From Balneolales bacterium (lineage in GTDB: Bacteria > Bacteroidota > Rhodothermia > Balneolales > Natronogracilivirgulaceae): a stretch of 43,081 nucleotides of DNA. Below the pieces are notes generated by a model, which saw only the letters and a program-made list of their open reading frames with translations, did not search any database and was not told the DNA's origin. A program made the position numbers and the translations under genes. The stretch lies in the NCBI GenBank assembly GCA_007120385.1, contig SKNT01000129.1, positions 1 through 43,081 of the forward strand, read 5' to 3'. Each line of letters opens with the position of its first letter. Position 1 is the first letter of the stretch. Below are positions 1 to 7,596 of the stretch, piece after piece.

Positions 1-2
1 AA

Positions 3-16
3 CCGGACAAGTCCGG
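3..16 (-). terminator. Possible terminator hairpin after the nucleoside phosphorylase gene
   Basis: Five perfectly paired bases (CCGGA / TCCGG) around a CAAG loop lie immediately downstream of the minus-strand stop codon. On the transcribed strand two T residues follow before the window ends, so the U-tract cannot be judged. It may equally belong to a neighbouring gene outside the window. Confidence 0.3.
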
Positions 17-20
17 GCAA

Positions 21-1358
21 TCAGCTCCAGGGTTTTGCGCCGTCCCGTGTTACCGTATCGGTGATCAGGGCCGGAATCTCCGGCCGGGAAGAACCGATGG
101 TGACGGCATCCTGCAGCATCTGCCGGACACTGTCCGCTTGTTCTTCCTTATTCGTGAAGCACCGTACGATTGTTTCACCCTGTTGCACCTTATCGCCAAT
201 CTTTTTCCTGAGGATGATGCCGGCAGCCGGATCGATGGTATCTTCCTTGGATTTGCGTCCTGCGCCCAGTTCCACCCCGGCCATGCCGATGGCGTAGGCG
301 TCCATCGCCGTGACGTACCCGTCCGAGGCGGCGGCAACGTCAAAGGAGTGTGAGGCGGGCGGGTAATCGTCCGGCCGGTCCAGAAATTCGGTGGAACCGT
401 CCTGTTCCAGAACGATGTCCCTCAGTTTCTGCATGGCGCTGCCGTCGGCCACAGCGGTCTTGCTGCGTTCGATGCCCTCCTCCACCGATCCGGCCTCGCC
501 GCCAAGCCAGATCATGGTGCCGGACAGCAGGTGCGTGACCTCGAGCAGATCCTCTGGTCCGCCCCCGTTCAGGCATTCGATGCTTTCGTACACCTCCAGC
601 CAGTTGCCGATCATATTGCCCAGCGGCTGCTCCATGCTCGTCAGGTACCCGATGGTGCGCTTGCCGAACTCCTCGCCGATCGACACCAGGCGCTGTGCCA
701 AACGAAGCGCATCCTCCCGGGTCTTCATGAATGCGCCGTTACCGAACTTCACGTCCAGCACCAGGGCGTCGATACCTTCGGCCAGTTTCTTGCTCATGAT
801 GCTTCCGGCAATCAGGGGGATGGATTCGACCGTGGCCGTCACATCGCGCAGGGCGTACATGCGCTTGTCGGCGGGGGCGATCTCCTCGGTCTGGCCGATC
901 AGTACCAATTTGTGCTTTTTCAGTACCTCGACGTAGCGTTTGAGGTCCAGATTGACATTGAAACCGGGGATGGACTCGAGCTTGTCGAGGGTTCCGCCGG
1001 AGTGGCCGAGCCCGCGGCCGGAGATCATGGGCACGGGCACGCCGCAGGCCGCCACAATGGGAGCAAGGATCAGCGAGGTCTTGTCGCCCACACCGCCGGT
1101 GGAGTGCTTGTCGACTTTGGTTCCGGGTATGTCGGACAGGTCCAGCACGGTGCCGGAATGAAGCATCTCGCGGGTAAGCGCGGCGGCTTCATCATCATTC
1201 AGGCCGTTCAGGAATACCGCCATCAGGAATGCACTCATCTGGTAATCGGGCACCGCATCTTTGCTGTATTGCTGGATCAGATAGCGAATTTCATCGGGTG
1301 TGAGGGTTCCACGATCCCGTTTTTTCCGGATCAGTGAGACTATGTTCTGGGATTTCAT
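21..1358 (-). CDS. deoA: Pyrimidine-nucleoside (thymidine) phosphorylase
   Basis: Catalyses reversible phosphorolysis of thymidine, deoxyuridine and possibly uridine to the free base and (deoxy)ribose-1-phosphate; cytosolic pyrimidine salvage. The protein is about 445 residues, the normal family length. It shows the glycine-rich KVDKHSTGGVGDKTSL phosphate-binding stretch near residues 82-97 and the family signature SGRGLGHSGGTLDKLES near 113-129, with Ser where most homologues have Thr. The C-terminal alpha/beta hammerhead domain is present (GAGRKSKEDTIDPAAG). I chose the ATG at 1356-1358 (MKSQNIVSLIRKKRDRG), the usual family start. An in-frame ATG at 1425-1427 would add 23 residues encoded inside the upstream repeats and is unlikely. 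Specificity between deoA and pdp types cannot be decided by eye. Confidence 0.93.
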   Translation of the reverse strand: MKSQNIVSLIRKKRDRGTLTPDEIRYLIQQYSKDAVPDYQMSAFLMAVFLNGLNDDEAAALTREMLHSGTVLDLSDIPGTKVDKHSTGGVGDKTSLILAPIVAACGVPVPMISGRGLGHSGGTLDKLESIPGFNVNLDLKRYVEVLKKHKLVLIGQTEEIAPADKRMYALRDVTATVESIPLIAGSIMSKKLAEGIDALVLDVKFGNGAFMKTREDALRLAQRLVSIGEEFGKRTIGYLTSMEQPLGNMIGNWLEVYESIECLNGGGPEDLLEVTHLLSGTMIWLGGEAGSVEEGIERSKTAVADGSAMQKLRDIVLEQDGSTEFLDRPDDYPPASHSFDVAAASDGYVTAMDAYAIGMAGVELGAGRKSKEDTIDPAAGIILRKKIGDKVQQGETIVRCFTNKEEQADSVRQMLQDAVTIGSSRPEIPALITDTVTRDGAKPWS

Positions 1359-1700
1359 GTGTTTAAAATGTTGGATTTCGCTTACGCGTTTCACTGGGCA
1401 CTTCGTGACCTTCGGTTCTAAGGTCACATAGAATGCCCATGACGCTTTTAATCATGCTCCTGTGTGACGTATTGCCGTCATGGCCATTTCACTTCGTGAC
1501 TTTCAGTTCATCTGTTTAAAATTTTTGATTCATATGGTCAGGATGAACTCACATGACAGAATGCAATCATCCTCATGTGTGACAGCCGGAGGCGGTCATG
1601 TTCGGTTCATGTATATAAATGTTTGGAATTACAATTTCACATTGAAAACCATGACAGTTTATATTATTCGCATGTGTGTCAGAGCTTGTGCTCTGTCATG
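1354..1700 (-). repeat. Three diverged tandem units of 100-130 bp forming the leader of the nucleoside phosphorylase gene
   Basis: Read on the minus strand, units occupy 1700-1601, 1600-1483 and 1482-1354. Each opens with CATGAC, a short variable spacer and GTCACACATG or a close variant (an interrupted dyad). Each has a second GTCATG in the middle and ends in an AT-rich ATTTTAAACANATGAA motif (ATTTATATACATGAA in the first copy). The last copy ends in the start codon of the phosphorylase gene. A GTCACGAAGTG segment is additionally shared by the end of unit 2 and the middle of unit 3. The spacer of the outermost unit forms a perfect 6-bp hairpin (CAGAGC / GCTCTG, 1680-1695). Copies are too diverged for a recent duplication. 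Function is unknown; a regulatory leader is an inference. Confidence 0.65.
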
Positions 1701-1890
1701 AGCATTTCATCAAAATAAATTTCTGTTTGGGCGGTGGCGGATGCACCGTGGCGTGAGGTATTTGTTCCGGGGGGCTGCTCTGGCCGGCACTATGCCCGAA
1801 CGCGGGTTTACATGTGAATTCTTGTGAAAAAAAGTGATATCTTGCTGTATTATCGGATAGAATATAATCAATGGCAACCAACAGTTGGAA
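1359..1890. other. Long intergenic region between divergent genes
   Basis: About 530 bp without a convincing gene. The left two thirds hold the tandem units described for 1354-1700. The right third (about 1701-1890) is unremarkable apart from an AT-rich promoter candidate just before the membrane-anchored protein. Short open frames here have no recognisable protein features. Confidence 0.6.
1842..1868 (+). promoter_or_regulatory. Promoter candidate for the membrane-anchored protein gene
   Basis: A perfect TATAAT lies at 1863-1868, 22 bp before the ATG at 1891, in an AT-rich tract. A TTGCTG at 1842-1847 could be a -35 element but the 15-bp spacing is short. No TTTG/TAnnTTTG pair was found here. 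Confidence 0.3.
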
Positions 1891-2601
1891 ATGGATCCCA
1901 TAATCATCCTTATTCTGATCTTTCTCTTCTTTCCACTTATCAAGCGGATATTTCAAGGGCTGAAGGGAGGCGCGGAACTGCCCGGAAAGGAAGAAACCGG
2001 CAAAGATCCCTGGTCGCAGCCCGACAGTGAATTGGACAGGCGGGGTCCCCGGCAAACCGAACGTACCGCGCAGCAACACAGGGAAGGACGCGGAGAGCAG
2101 AGCTGGGAAGATTTTTTCGAGGGGCTTGAGCAGGTACTGACCGGTGAGGAGCCGGAACGGCAATCCCGAAGTGCAGAAGACGCGCAGCGGCAGGAAAGAG
2201 CATCCCGGACCTCTGCCAGCCAAAGCACACGCTCCCAGGACAGAACGCAGCGTGATTCCACTTACCGCCATCCTTCGCATGGTCCTGTTCATGGTTCCAG
2301 CTCCAGGTCTGGTTCCGGTCCCAGGTCCGGATCCGCATCCTCAGACCCGTTTTCCTACGAGGGCAAATCCGGGGAAAAGATCGGCGCCCATGCCGACCAG
2401 GTCAGTCGAGAACTTATCGAAGGGGACAACCCCATTTACAAGGATCTGGGCGATTCTCCTGAAGTGGTTGTTGCCGATGTACGGGGCAGGAAATATATCA
2501 AAGGAGTCCTTATGGATCCTGAGAAACTCCGTGACGGTTTCCTTATCAAGGAAATTCTTGATTCACCTAAATCTCGCCGGCGCAACCATCACAGATTCTG
2601 A
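1891..2601 (+). CDS. Membrane-anchored protein with charged low-complexity middle region, function unknown
   Basis: About 236 residues from the ATG at 1891; a TTG two codons upstream is an alternative. Residues 3-20 are strongly hydrophobic (IIILILIFLFFPLIKRIF), a single N-terminal membrane anchor or uncleaved signal. Residues about 25-160 are rich in Arg, Gln, Glu, Ser and Gly with no predicted fold, including a run of SGSG/SRSG-like repeats near residues 140-155. The last 70 residues look folded and end in a YIKGVLMDPEKLRDGFLIKE-type motif. That resembles the short conserved tail of many uncharacterised Bacteroidota proteins with the pattern hydrophobic-SEIL-N-x-P. The gene ends 10 bp before pdxB, so it is probably cotranscribed with it. 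I do not recognise a function. Confidence 0.75.
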   Translation: MDPIIILILIFLFFPLIKRIFQGLKGGAELPGKEETGKDPWSQPDSELDRRGPRQTERTAQQHREGRGEQSWEDFFEGLEQVLTGEEPERQSRSAEDAQRQERASRTSASQSTRSQDRTQRDSTYRHPSHGPVHGSSSRSGSGPRSGSASSDPFSYEGKSGEKIGAHADQVSRELIEGDNPIYKDLGDSPEVVVADVRGRKYIKGVLMDPEKLRDGFLIKEILDSPKSRRRNHHRF

Positions 2602-2611
2602 GATACTGCCC

Positions 2612-3802
2612 GTGATAACCGTACTGGCCGATCGGCATCATTATCAGTTAGAACGATTTCTTCATCCATCACTGCGGCTTGTGTCCTATGATGCCATTGC
2701 GGGGTGGACCATGGAGCAGGTTCGCCAGGCCGATGCGCTGCTGGTCCGCACGACCAATCCCGTTAACAGCGCAACCCTGCCGGAAGACAGCCGGGTGCGT
2801 TTTGCAGCCACAGCGTCGGCCGGAAGGGATCATCTGGACGAGGCCTGGCTGGCACGGCTGGGAATAACCGTGGCAGATGCCAAGGGATCGAATGCACGCA
2901 GCGTTGCAGAATATGTGGCGGTTGCCGTCCTGTCGGTTTGTGAAACCCTTGAGATACCGCCTGCGGAGCTGTCGGCCGGTGTGATCGGCGCCGGGTTCAC
3001 GGGATCGGCAACGGCCGACATTCTTGGAAGAATTGGAATCACCTGTTTGCTTCACGATCCGCCCAGGGAAGAGCGTGAGCGTGCGGCCGGCCGCGAAACC
3101 GGCATTGTTTCCGCCGTGAAGCAACCCATCCCTGGGCCCCCTTTTCAGTCCGCGTCCCTGGAGGATGTGCTGAAATGCGATATCATAACCCTTCATGTGC
3201 CGCTGGAGCGCACCGGTCCCCATGCCACCCTGCACTGGCTTGATGAAAAGAAACTTGCGGACACTCCCAAAACACTCGTTATAAACGCGTCACGGGGCGG
3301 TGTGGTGGATGAGCAGGCGCTGGTTGAAGCACAACAACGGGGGCAGGTACGAGCGTTTGTTTGCGATGTCTGGGAGAACGAGCCCGTATTCGCTGACATA
3401 ACGGCGCAGAACGCCATTCTGGCCACGCCCCATATCGCCGGCTACTCCATTGAGGCGAAGCGAAATGCCTCGGAAATGATGTGTGTGGCCCTGCACCGGT
3501 TCTTTGGTCTCAGCGATCCGGAACCGCCGGCTGCGCGGCCGCACCTCCAGGAATTTCCTGAAAGAGAACAGTCGCTGCGCAAGATACTGGAACACCTGCA
3601 TCCTGCATATTCCTATGATTCATCCCTGCGCAAACTCATAGGGCAACCTGATGCACAAAAAGGACCGGCTTTCCTTCGGTTGCGGCAGGAAACGCCGCTC
3701 AGAAACGAATTTTCCGGAATCGGGTTGAATGAGGAGATCCTGAAGCAGCTTCCCTTGCTCACAAAACTGGGTTTCCGCTCTACGGAAGCGGGAGCACCCT
3801 GA
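2612..3802 (+). CDS. pdxB: 4-phosphoerythronate dehydrogenase
   Basis: Oxidises 4-phospho-D-erythronate with NAD+ in the deoxyxylulose-phosphate-dependent route to pyridoxal phosphate. The protein (about 396 residues) has the D-2-hydroxyacid dehydrogenase fold. Residues about 64-80 (ATASAGRDHLDEAWLARLG) and the LLHDPPR stretch near 146-152 closely resemble PdxB rather than SerA, and there is no ACT domain. The nucleotide-binding loop is GAGFTG (126-131). The catalytic triad appears as Arg228 (NASRGG), Glu255 (DVWENEP) and His274 (TPHIAGY). The open frame continues far upstream in another frame of the preceding gene; the GTG at 2612 gives the start VITVLADRHHY matching the family N terminus. 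A roughly 20-residue insertion after DPPR (155-180) is longer than in the enterobacterial enzyme. Confidence 0.88.
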   Translation: MITVLADRHHYQLERFLHPSLRLVSYDAIAGWTMEQVRQADALLVRTTNPVNSATLPEDSRVRFAATASAGRDHLDEAWLARLGITVADAKGSNARSVAEYVAVAVLSVCETLEIPPAELSAGVIGAGFTGSATADILGRIGITCLLHDPPREERERAAGRETGIVSAVKQPIPGPPFQSASLEDVLKCDIITLHVPLERTGPHATLHWLDEKKLADTPKTLVINASRGGVVDEQALVEAQQRGQVRAFVCDVWENEPVFADITAQNAILATPHIAGYSIEAKRNASEMMCVALHRFFGLSDPEPPAARPHLQEFPEREQSLRKILEHLHPAYSYDSSLRKLIGQPDAQKGPAFLRLRQETPLRNEFSGIGLNEEILKQLPLLTKLGFRSTEAGAP

Positions 3803-3813
3803 CAAAACGCCCC

Positions 3814-5076
3814 ATGCTCACTCCACTCACATACCGGACCATACCCGGAAGACATGTACCGGCGGCACGGCGGATTACCGCGCTTGTCCCCGGGCTCGTG
3901 CTTCTTTCGGCACTGTTGTGGTTGTCGCACGATCTGGTACTGGAAGACCGCATCGTACTGTTCCGGTACCTGGCAATGGCATTTGCGGCCTGCATGGCAT
4001 TCATCACCCCGCATCTCCTGTTTCCGGATGGGGACAAAACATTGATTCTGCAGATCAACCCATCTCCCCGGCGGCTTTTTCTGCATCACCTGGTGAAACT
4101 TAGGGGAATCTGGCTGTACGGACTTGCCGCTGCTGCCGTCATCGCATTTGGGGACAGTGCCGCTCCGGGACAGGACTTCCACGACAAGACCCGTCTATTC
4201 GGCACCGCGATAATCGCTCTTACAGCCATCATGCTCTACGCGCTCTACCGCTTTGTGACCATCGGAGCGTCTTCGCAGCGCTGGAACGAGGGCAAGGCGG
4301 GCCGGCGGCTCTTTGAAACGCTTGACTCCGTCGGGAAAAGCACTCCGGCCGACGCCGGTATGTTCCCCACTTTTCTGAGCACCATACTGGTTACATTTGC
4401 CGGTATGATGAGTGTGGTGTTATCTGCAGCCATTCCGCACGCGGTGCTGGCAGTACTTCCTTTTGTGCTATTCCTGGGGTTTGCCGGGTACCGTCTCGGC
4501 AGGGAGGTACGGAGTTACGACCGCCTCTACTACCAGAGCGATGCCTTTTACGACGAGCTGTTCACGAATCCGGCCACCGGAACCAAGGAATCCCGGCAGC
4601 CGGCCACCTACGAATCCATTTACTGGGTTCCCGAACGCTGGCGGGCGGCAGTATGGACCCAGATCGTACAGCTCGACCGCAAGCGGCCGATGGGTCGTAT
4701 CATCGCGCTGCTCACCTTCACCTACTGGCTGCTCATCTGGCTGGGCACTCCGGTAACCTGGCATGCCGGATGGCTGCTGTTCTGGATCATCGCCAAAAAC
4801 ATGCTGGCATGGCCGGTATCCGTTTCTGCCGTATCCCCTCCATTATTCCACTGGTGGATGATGCCGTCGGGTGACTGGATGATTGCCCGCTTCTTCCTGC
4901 AAATCCGGTGGACTCTGGCACTGCTGCTCACCGTATCCACCGCGGCGCTTTTCTCTGATTCCGTCAGCTGGAGTGCCGTGTGGATGTGGACGCTGCTCGA
5001 CATGGCTGTATCGGCCATCTCGGCCTGGCTGCTGACCCGTAACAACGAGTTTGCCTTTCGGAAGCGATATGCATGA
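3814..5076 (+). CDS. Multi-pass membrane protein, probable ABC transporter permease
   Basis: About 420 residues with roughly eight to ten hydrophobic segments (clear ones near residues 24-42, 48-68, 100-115, 130-148, 190-245, 290-345, 360-385 and 390-405). A soluble segment of about 60 residues lies between two halves of the membrane region (near 245-290). It starts 11 bp after pdxB and is followed after 108 bp by an ATP-binding cassette protein, so it is most simply the permease of that transporter. Sequence motifs of well-known permease families are not obvious to me, and the substrate is unknown. The gap before the ATPase gene contains no gene. Confidence 0.75.
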   Translation: MLTPLTYRTIPGRHVPAARRITALVPGLVLLSALLWLSHDLVLEDRIVLFRYLAMAFAACMAFITPHLLFPDGDKTLILQINPSPRRLFLHHLVKLRGIWLYGLAAAAVIAFGDSAAPGQDFHDKTRLFGTAIIALTAIMLYALYRFVTIGASSQRWNEGKAGRRLFETLDSVGKSTPADAGMFPTFLSTILVTFAGMMSVVLSAAIPHAVLAVLPFVLFLGFAGYRLGREVRSYDRLYYQSDAFYDELFTNPATGTKESRQPATYESIYWVPERWRAAVWTQIVQLDRKRPMGRIIALLTFTYWLLIWLGTPVTWHAGWLLFWIIAKNMLAWPVSVSAVSPPLFHWWMMPSGDWMIARFFLQIRWTLALLLTVSTAALFSDSVSWSAVWMWTLLDMAVSAISAWLLTRNNEFAFRKRYA

Positions 5077-5184
5077 TGACTTTTTTACATATAAAACAGG
5101 ATAACCCATGACGATGACGAAATTTCCAATTGTCTGGCTTAACACCGGACACCGTTGCCGGCGCGACACTACAAGTGATGCATT

Positions 5185-5847
5185 ATGAGTGACTTTCTGA
5201 ATGTCCAAAACCTGTCAAAACGGTACGGTACAGGACCGATGATCCTGACCGGCATGAATCACCACTTCCAAAAAGGCACCGCAACCGGACTTATTGGAGC
5301 AAATGGATCGGGCAAGACGACCTTTCTTAGGCTTGTCTCCATTACGGCGTTTCCTACCGAGGGAACCATCACATTCCTGGGGGAGCCGATCTACGACGCA
5401 CCGCACCGGTTCCTGCATCATATCGGGATTGTGACCGATGCCACGGACCTGCCGGCCTATCTGAGTGCCAATGAATTGCTGGAATGGACCCTGCGGGCGC
5501 GAAAAAAATGGTTGGATGACGAATCGCCCCGGCAGATCGATGAGTTGTTCGGCCGGCTCCACTTCGACGAGCGGCGGGAAAACCTGATCGGCACCTACTC
5601 CAGCGGGATGCTCCAGAAAACCATGCTCGCCTGCAGTCTCATCACACGGCCGGAGATCATTCTGCTGGACGAACCCTTCCGCGCCCTCGACGAATCAAGC
5701 AAGAAAGCATCGCTGGAGCTGCTTGGCGAATACAAAACCGGCGGCGGCACCATCCTGGTTTCCAGCCACCTGCGCCGGAGTCTGGCCAAACTTTGCGATG
5801 ATTACATCACCTTTCCGGTGAGAGATGGTGCTTCCGGCCAATCTTGA
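5185..5847 (+). CDS. ABC transporter ATP-binding protein
   Basis: A 220-residue single nucleotide-binding domain. Walker A is GANGSGKTT (38-46), the signature motif is YSSGMLQK (about 138-145) in place of the canonical LSGGQ, and Walker B is IILLDEP (158-164) followed by a D-loop ALDESS. The switch His is in VSSHL near residue 193. The short length and the SSGM signature are typical of ABC-2 type exporters and gliding/heme-export-like ATPases. It presumably energises the membrane protein encoded just upstream. The substrate cannot be inferred from the context. Confidence 0.9.
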   Translation: MSDFLNVQNLSKRYGTGPMILTGMNHHFQKGTATGLIGANGSGKTTFLRLVSITAFPTEGTITFLGEPIYDAPHRFLHHIGIVTDATDLPAYLSANELLEWTLRARKKWLDDESPRQIDELFGRLHFDERRENLIGTYSSGMLQKTMLACSLITRPEIILLDEPFRALDESSKKASLELLGEYKTGGGTILVSSHLRRSLAKLCDDYITFPVRDGASGQS

Positions 5848-5961
5848 GGGACAGATACCCATGAGAGTGTCCGGATTTCACTAATCACATTCTTCTGCCT
5901 CATATGGCTGGTGGCTTCATTCTGGCAGGCCGGTCACGAATGCACGTGAAAATATGCTATA

Positions 5962-5992
5962 TTTGACAAGCGTCTGGTCTGTAATAGTTTTC
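5962..5992 (+). promoter_or_regulatory. Bacteroidota-type promoter candidate upstream of the small membrane protein
   Basis: TTTG at 5962-5965 is followed after 19 bp by TAGTTTTC at 5985-5992, seven of eight positions of the TTTG-N19-TAnnTTTG consensus. It sits about 30 bp before the GTG at 6023. A match this short could occur by chance. Confidence 0.4.
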
Positions 5993-6022
5993 ACGATCTG
6001 AACAGCCAAGAACGGAAAAGCT

Positions 6023-6460
6023 GTGTTAGGACTTGGCTTGGCATACAACACCATGTGTCATGCGGCAACCTTGAAAAATGTCAGAAAACTCAGAAACAGC
6101 TATCTCGCTGTATCGATACTAGTATCGATAGCCGTCATGTTGTCCGGTGTTTTGGGGTTGTTTTACCTGTTGGGCATCACCGGGGAGGAGCCGATCGGAC
6201 TGCTGGAGGCGGCAGGACTGCTGATGTACACCTTGCTGCTTTTCATTATCGGCACAGGCATTGGTGGATGGATATGGGTTTTTATGGGTAAGGTGTTCTT
6301 CGCCTTGACTTTAAAGGAAGTGTATGCGATGCTTCTAGACAAGCAGCCGGACTTGCCGGTGATAACAACGTATAACCTGTGGTGCCTGAAAATTGTGTAT
6401 CCGGACGATGAGAGCCGCAATCTTATTAAACTGTTGCAAGAGGAGCATCATTCACGGTGA
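6023..6460 (+). CDS. Small integral membrane protein, function unknown
   Basis: About 145 residues if the GTG at 6023 is used; an in-frame ATG at 6053 would give 135. Two strong hydrophobic segments (about residues 29-51 and 63-90) are followed by a soluble C-terminal tail of about 50 residues (LKEVYAMLLDKQPDLPVITT onward). The gene stands alone between the ABC transporter and the convergent tatD gene. A plausible promoter precedes it. I do not recognise a family. Confidence 0.6.
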   Translation: MLGLGLAYNTMCHAATLKNVRKLRNSYLAVSILVSIAVMLSGVLGLFYLLGITGEEPIGLLEAAGLLMYTLLLFIIGTGIGGWIWVFMGKVFFALTLKEVYAMLLDKQPDLPVITTYNLWCLKIVYPDDESRNLIKLLQEEHHSR

Positions 6461-6547
6461 AGGCGGGAGCGACATGATTTCGGACGTGCATAAGGCCTGG
6501 TCCTGGACGCGGATGAGTCCTTACATCGGATGCGGTTGCCTTTGAGT

Positions 6548-7309
6548 TCAGGGGAGACGGAAAAGCCGGCGGGCGTTTTCCGTGGTTATGCGGTCTGTCT
6601 CCTCCACGGAAATGTCAAACAGTTCGGACAGTTTTTGTGCCGTGTATTTCATGAAGGATGGTTCGTTGCGTTTGCCGCGCTTCGGCACGGGGGCCAGATA
6701 GGGGGCATCCGTTTCCAGGACCATCCGGTCCAGCGGCATTCCGGCAACCACCCGGTCCACCCCGGCATTTTTGAACGTGACTACCCCGCCGATTCCCAGG
6801 TACAGGCCCAGGTCCAGCGCCCTCCGCCCCTGCTCCGGTGTTCCATTAAAACAGTGCCAGATACCCCGCAGGCGCCCGTCCTGCTGCTCTTCAATAATAT
6901 CCAGCAGGTCTTCTGTGCTGTCCCGGTTGTGAAGGATTACGGGCTTGTCAAGTTGTTTTGCGACCACGCAATGCTCCCGGAGACTCACCTGCTGAGCGGA
7001 GATGTGCTCTTTGGACCAGTAGTAATCCAGCCCGGTCTCGCCGATGGCAACCATGTCCTTTGAACGGCCTTTTTCGAGCAGTTTTAACCCGATTCCATCC
7101 GCGGGTCCATCGACATCGCATGGGTGGATCCCGGCCATCTTGTGGAAAAGGATATTGGGATGGGCCAGGACGGCCATCTGCTCGAGAGAACCGAAATCAA
7201 TGGCCGGCATCATGATGTCGGTAATGCCCTCATATGCGGCACGGTCAAGAACCGCGGCAAGATCTTGCCGGAACTGAGGCAAGTAGATATGGCAATGAGT
7301 ATCGATCAT
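6548..7309 (-). CDS. tatD: TatD-family metal-dependent hydrolase (3'-5' DNase)
   Basis: A 253-residue amidohydrolase-fold protein. Metal ligands are visible as HCH in MIDTHCHIYL (residues 5 and 7), Glu in AIGETGLDYY, His in VILHNRD, His in IWHCFNG and Asp in LETDAPYL. Family members trim DNA or RNA 3' ends and act in repair. The ATG at 7307-7309 gives the canonical MIDTHCH start; the upstream in-frame extension of 28 residues has no family support. It is divergent from recA across a 287-bp gap and convergent with the small membrane protein gene. Confidence 0.92.
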   Translation of the reverse strand: MIDTHCHIYLPQFRQDLAAVLDRAAYEGITDIMMPAIDFGSLEQMAVLAHPNILFHKMAGIHPCDVDGPADGIGLKLLEKGRSKDMVAIGETGLDYYWSKEHISAQQVSLREHCVVAKQLDKPVILHNRDSTEDLLDIIEEQQDGRLRGIWHCFNGTPEQGRRALDLGLYLGIGGVVTFKNAGVDRVVAGMPLDRMVLETDAPYLAPVPKRGKRNEPSFMKYTAQKLSELFDISVEETDRITTENARRLFRLP

Positions 7310-7512
7310 ATACAAGTAGTTCAGCAGCACCAAGGCGGAAGATAGGAATTCTTTTCGGGGATGTCGAAACGAACTACCGGACGGGTTCTGCACAGTTTGC
7401 AGACTGGCGGCACAAAAAGTATCCGTTTAACACAAAGAGGTAATATTTTAGTGGATTTATCACAAAATGGATTGTAAGTTTTGAGCTGGTTCCTTGTCTT
7501 AATAAATAAAGA

Positions 7513-7556
7513 TTTCCGCAAGTGATGTTGGTATTCTTGCGAAAAGAAAGTATATT
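7513..7556 (+). promoter_or_regulatory. recA promoter candidate overlapped by an inverted repeat (possible SOS-type operator)
   Basis: TTGGTA (7528-7533) and TATATT (7551-7556) are separated by 17 bp, a reasonable housekeeping promoter 41 bp before the recA ATG. Two arms, TTTCCGCAAG (7513-7522) and CTTGCGAAA (7536-7544), form an imperfect inverted repeat with perfect CGCAAG/CTTGCG cores and span the -35 element. A LexA-like repressor site is an inference; no lexA gene is in the window. The rest of the 7310-7596 gap holds no gene. Confidence 0.4.
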
Positions 7557-7596
7557 CTCACATATTTCACACATATATAAATAGGAGTGTCATTCC

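Noticed and set aside
531-1337. A 268-residue open frame antisense to the nucleoside phosphorylase
   Set aside because: Same explanation; composition is atypical and the opposite strand encodes an unmistakable enzyme.
1354-1700. The repeat region as a CRISPR array
   Set aside because: Units are 100-130 bp, diverged and contain internal motifs; there are no short identical repeats with unique spacers, and no cas genes.
1696-2292. A 198-residue minus-strand protein opposite the membrane-anchored gene
   Set aside because: Cys/Pro/Arg-rich translation without signal or domain; the plus-strand frame has a coherent membrane anchor and tail and fits the operon.
2144-2611. A long open frame continuing pdxB upstream by 156 codons
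   Set aside because: It overlaps the membrane-anchored protein gene in another frame, has no resemblance to any dehydrogenase N terminus, and PdxB homology begins at the GTG at 2612.
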